Position numbers and translations under genes: made by a program. A stretch of DNA of 64,000 bases, taken from contig NZ_CP146614.1 in NCBI RefSeq assembly GCF_037094685.1, forward strand, positions 2,046,001 to 2,110,000, given 5' to 3'. The DNA comes from Massilia sp. METH4. Lineage in GTDB: Bacteria > Pseudomonadota > Gammaproteobacteria > Burkholderiales > Burkholderiaceae_D. Positions 62,246 through 64,000 of the stretch are shown here, in pieces (position 1 is the first letter of the stretch; each line of letters starts with the position of its first letter). The notes beneath the pieces are model-generated. The model was not told the origin of the DNA and ran no database searches. It saw nothing but the letters and a program-made list of their open reading frames with translations.

Positions 62246-63466
62246 GTGCCGGCATTCCGATACGAAGCCGTCGACGCGGGCGGCGCCACCAGGAAGGGTG
62301 TCGTCAACGCCGACAGCCCGCGCGCGGCGCGCGCCGACCTGCGAGCGCAGGGTCTCGTGCCCATCAAGGTCGATACCATCGCGGCGCAAGTGGATGCGGG
62401 CGGTTCGGCGCTGCGGCGCGGGCTGGGCGAAAAACTGTCGACCACCGAGCTGGCACTGTTCACGCGCCAGCTGGCCAGCCTGCTGGAAGCGGGCCTGCCG
62501 CTCGAGCAGGCCTTCACGGCCCTGCTGGAACAGGCCGAGCGGCCATATGTGCGTGACCTGGTCGCCTCGATCCGCTCGGAAGTGATCGGCGGCGCCGCGC
62601 TGTCCGACGTGCTGGGCCGGCACCCGCGCGATTTCGCCGAGATCTACCGCGCCCTGGTGGCGTCGGGCGAACAGATCGGCCAGCTGTCGCGCGTGCTGGC
62701 ACGGCTGGCGGACTACATCGAGCGGCGCAACGCGCTGGTGCAGAAGGTGCGCCTGGCGTTCACGTATCCTGCCATCGTGACCGTGGTCGCGTTCGCGATC
62801 GTGATCTTCCTGCTCACCTATGTGGTGCCGCAGATCGTCTCGGTGTTTTCGAACACCAAGCAGAAGCTGCCGCTGCTCACGGTGATCATGCTGGCCGTGT
62901 CGGACTTCGTGCGCAATTACGGGCTGGTCGTGCTGGTGCTGCTGGTTGGGGCATGGTTCGGCTGGCGCCGCGCCTTGCAGAACATCGCGCTGAAAACGCG
63001 CTGGCATACGTGGCTGCTCACCGCCCCACTGTACGGCAAGTTCGAGCGCAGCCTGAACACGTCGCGCTTTGCCAGCACGCTGGCGATCACCACCGGTTCC
63101 GGCGTGCCGATCCTGCGCGCGCTGGAAACGAGCCGGGATACGTTGTCGAACGTGGCCATGCGCCAGCTCGTGGAAGAAGCCAGCGACGCCGTTCGCGAGG
63201 GCGTGAGCCTGGCGCGGGCGCTGTCGGCCCAGAAGCACTTTCCGCCGATGCTGATCCACATGATCCGCGCCGGCGAGATCACCGGCGAACTGCCGGCCAT
63301 GCTGGAGCGCGCCGCGGCGGCGCAAGAGGCCGACCTGGAGCGCCGCACGCTGACGATCGCCGGGTTGCTGGAGCCGGCGCTGATTCTCGCCATGGGTGTC
63401 GTGGTGCTGCTGATCGTGTTGGCGGTGCTGATGCCGATCATCGAGATCAACCAGCTGGTGCGTTGA
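62246..63466 (+). CDS. gspF: Type II secretion platform protein GspF
   Basis: This 406-residue protein has two T2SSF domains ('ELALFTRQLASLLEAGLPLEQAFTALLEQAERP' and 'RFASTLAITTGSGVPILRALETSRDTLSN') and three membrane segments. It is the inner-membrane platform that GspE acts on. It starts with a GTG at 62246. The gene is 16 nt after gspE. Confidence 0.95.
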   Translation: MPAFRYEAVDAGGATRKGVVNADSPRAARADLRAQGLVPIKVDTIAAQVDAGGSALRRGLGEKLSTTELALFTRQLASLLEAGLPLEQAFTALLEQAERPYVRDLVASIRSEVIGGAALSDVLGRHPRDFAEIYRALVASGEQIGQLSRVLARLADYIERRNALVQKVRLAFTYPAIVTVVAFAIVIFLLTYVVPQIVSVFSNTKQKLPLLTVIMLAVSDFVRNYGLVVLVLLVGAWFGWRRALQNIALKTRWHTWLLTAPLYGKFERSLNTSRFASTLAITTGSGVPILRALETSRDTLSNVAMRQLVEEASDAVREGVSLARALSAQKHFPPMLIHMIRAGEITGELPAMLERAAAAQEADLERRTLTIAGLLEPALILAMGVVVLLIVLAVLMPIIEINQLVR

Positions 63467-63483
63467 GCCCTCATTCCCTAAAA

Positions 63484-64000
63484 ATGCACATGAACCGATT
63501 ACCCTATCTGGCAACCCTGGCCGCCGTGGTGGCGCTGACCGCCTCCACCGCCTACTGGGCGCTGCAATTGTTCAAGCCGCCGCAGCGGCCGATCGCCGCG
63601 GTGGCGATGCAGGAACCCCCGCCGCCGCCGATCGAAGCCGCGCTGGGATTGTTCGGCGGCCAGGCGACCGTCGCGACGCCCAGCGTGTACGAGCTGCGCG
63701 GCGTCGTGGCGGCCCGCGACGGCCGCGGCAGCGTCGCCATCATCGCGGCCAACGGCGAGACGCCGAAGGCCTATCCGGTCGGCAAGGAACTGGCGCCGGG
63801 CGTGACGGTGCACGACGTGCAGCCGCGCCACGCGATCCTGCTGGACGGCGGCGTGCAGAAGCGGCTGGACCTGTTGCCCGATGCGGGCATGTCGTCGACG
63901 ACGGCGGCGCCGTTGCCGCCCGTGAACCGGGCCGCGCCGCCACCGCCCGCACCGTCGCCCACGCCGATGGTCGCGCCGCCGGCCGGCACGCCGGTCGGGC
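63484..64000 (+). CDS. gspC: Type II secretion protein GspC, N-terminal part (cut by window end)
   Basis: The frame has 172 full codons and runs off the end of the window. An N-terminal membrane helix ('YLATLAAVVALTASTAYWALQLF') and a periplasmic homology-region-like part ('YELRGVVAARDGRGSVAIIAANGETPKAYPVGKELAPGVTVHDVQPRHAILLDGG') identify GspC, which links the secretin to the platform. A Pro/Ala-rich linker follows. A second ATG at 63490 is a possible start. In many operons gspC comes first; here it is last in the visible part. Confidence 0.88.
   Translation, partial: MHMNRLPYLATLAAVVALTASTAYWALQLFKPPQRPIAAVAMQEPPPPPIEAALGLFGGQATVATPSVYELRGVVAARDGRGSVAIIAANGETPKAYPVGKELAPGVTVHDVQPRHAILLDGGVQKRLDLLPDAGMSSTTAAPLPPVNRAAPPPPAPSPTPMVAPPAGTPVG

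Noticed and set aside
59902..62517. Long minus-strand open frame over gspD, gspE and gspF
   Set aside because: Antisense shadow; the three gsp genes are clear on the other strand.

Overview
The window is a high-GC, gene-dense stretch of a Gram-negative chromosome. It best fits a betaproteobacterium of the Oxalobacteraceae (Massilia/Duganella type). This is an inference from the petABC-sspA-sspB-tRNA-Thr and rhodanese-grxC-secB-gpsA blocks, the general secretion and pilus loci, and the codon use; no database search was possible. I see no insertion sequence, prophage, CRISPR array or rRNA operon.

Layout. 1-12.5 kb holds a LacI-type regulator cut by the window edge, a small ribbon-helix-helix-like protein, a phytanoyl-CoA-dioxygenase-like enzyme, fused isobutyryl-CoA mutase (icmF), a giant fused indolepyruvate ferredoxin oxidoreductase, a LysR regulator, and a tail-to-tail HD-GYP phosphodiesterase and GGDEF diguanylate cyclase. 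12.5-26 kb is a Tad/Flp pilus locus: flp, prepilin peptidase, an unusual AAA+ ATPase, cpaB, cpaC, a lipoprotein, tadG, two tadE-like genes, cpaE/tadZ, cpaF/tadA, tadB, tadC and a TPR lipoprotein with a LytR_C-like tail. 26-36 kb has a DUF2807 protein, a D-malate/tartrate dehydrogenase with a divergent LysR activator, a DUF2461 protein, a DegS-like protease, mscL, the cytochrome bc1 operon petABC, sspA-sspB and tRNA-Thr(UGU).

36-45 kb is the least ordinary part. It has a beta-propeller sensor diguanylate cyclase, a membrane protein with a degenerate restriction-endonuclease-like domain, a cupin, and a Gtr-type surface-glycosylation cassette containing a 50-codon coupled ORF. 45-53 kb is housekeeping: gpsA, an SH3 protein, secB, grxC, a rhodanese, gpmA, an envC-like gene, a ctpA-like protease and a moeB/thiF-like gene. 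53.2 kb to the end is a type II secretion operon in the order gspG-H-I-J-K-L-M-N-D-E-F-C, with gspC cut by the window edge.

The pilus locus, the neighbouring c-di-GMP enzymes, the glycosylation cassette and the type II secretion system all point to a surface-attached, secreting lifestyle. Dispersed palindromic repeats with a CCGGTGACAGGCACCGG-like core and a period of about 41 nt occur at four gene borders. The best leads for new biology are the Tad-locus AAA+ ATPase, the degenerate PD-(D/E)XK membrane protein, the coupled small ORF and the repeat family.
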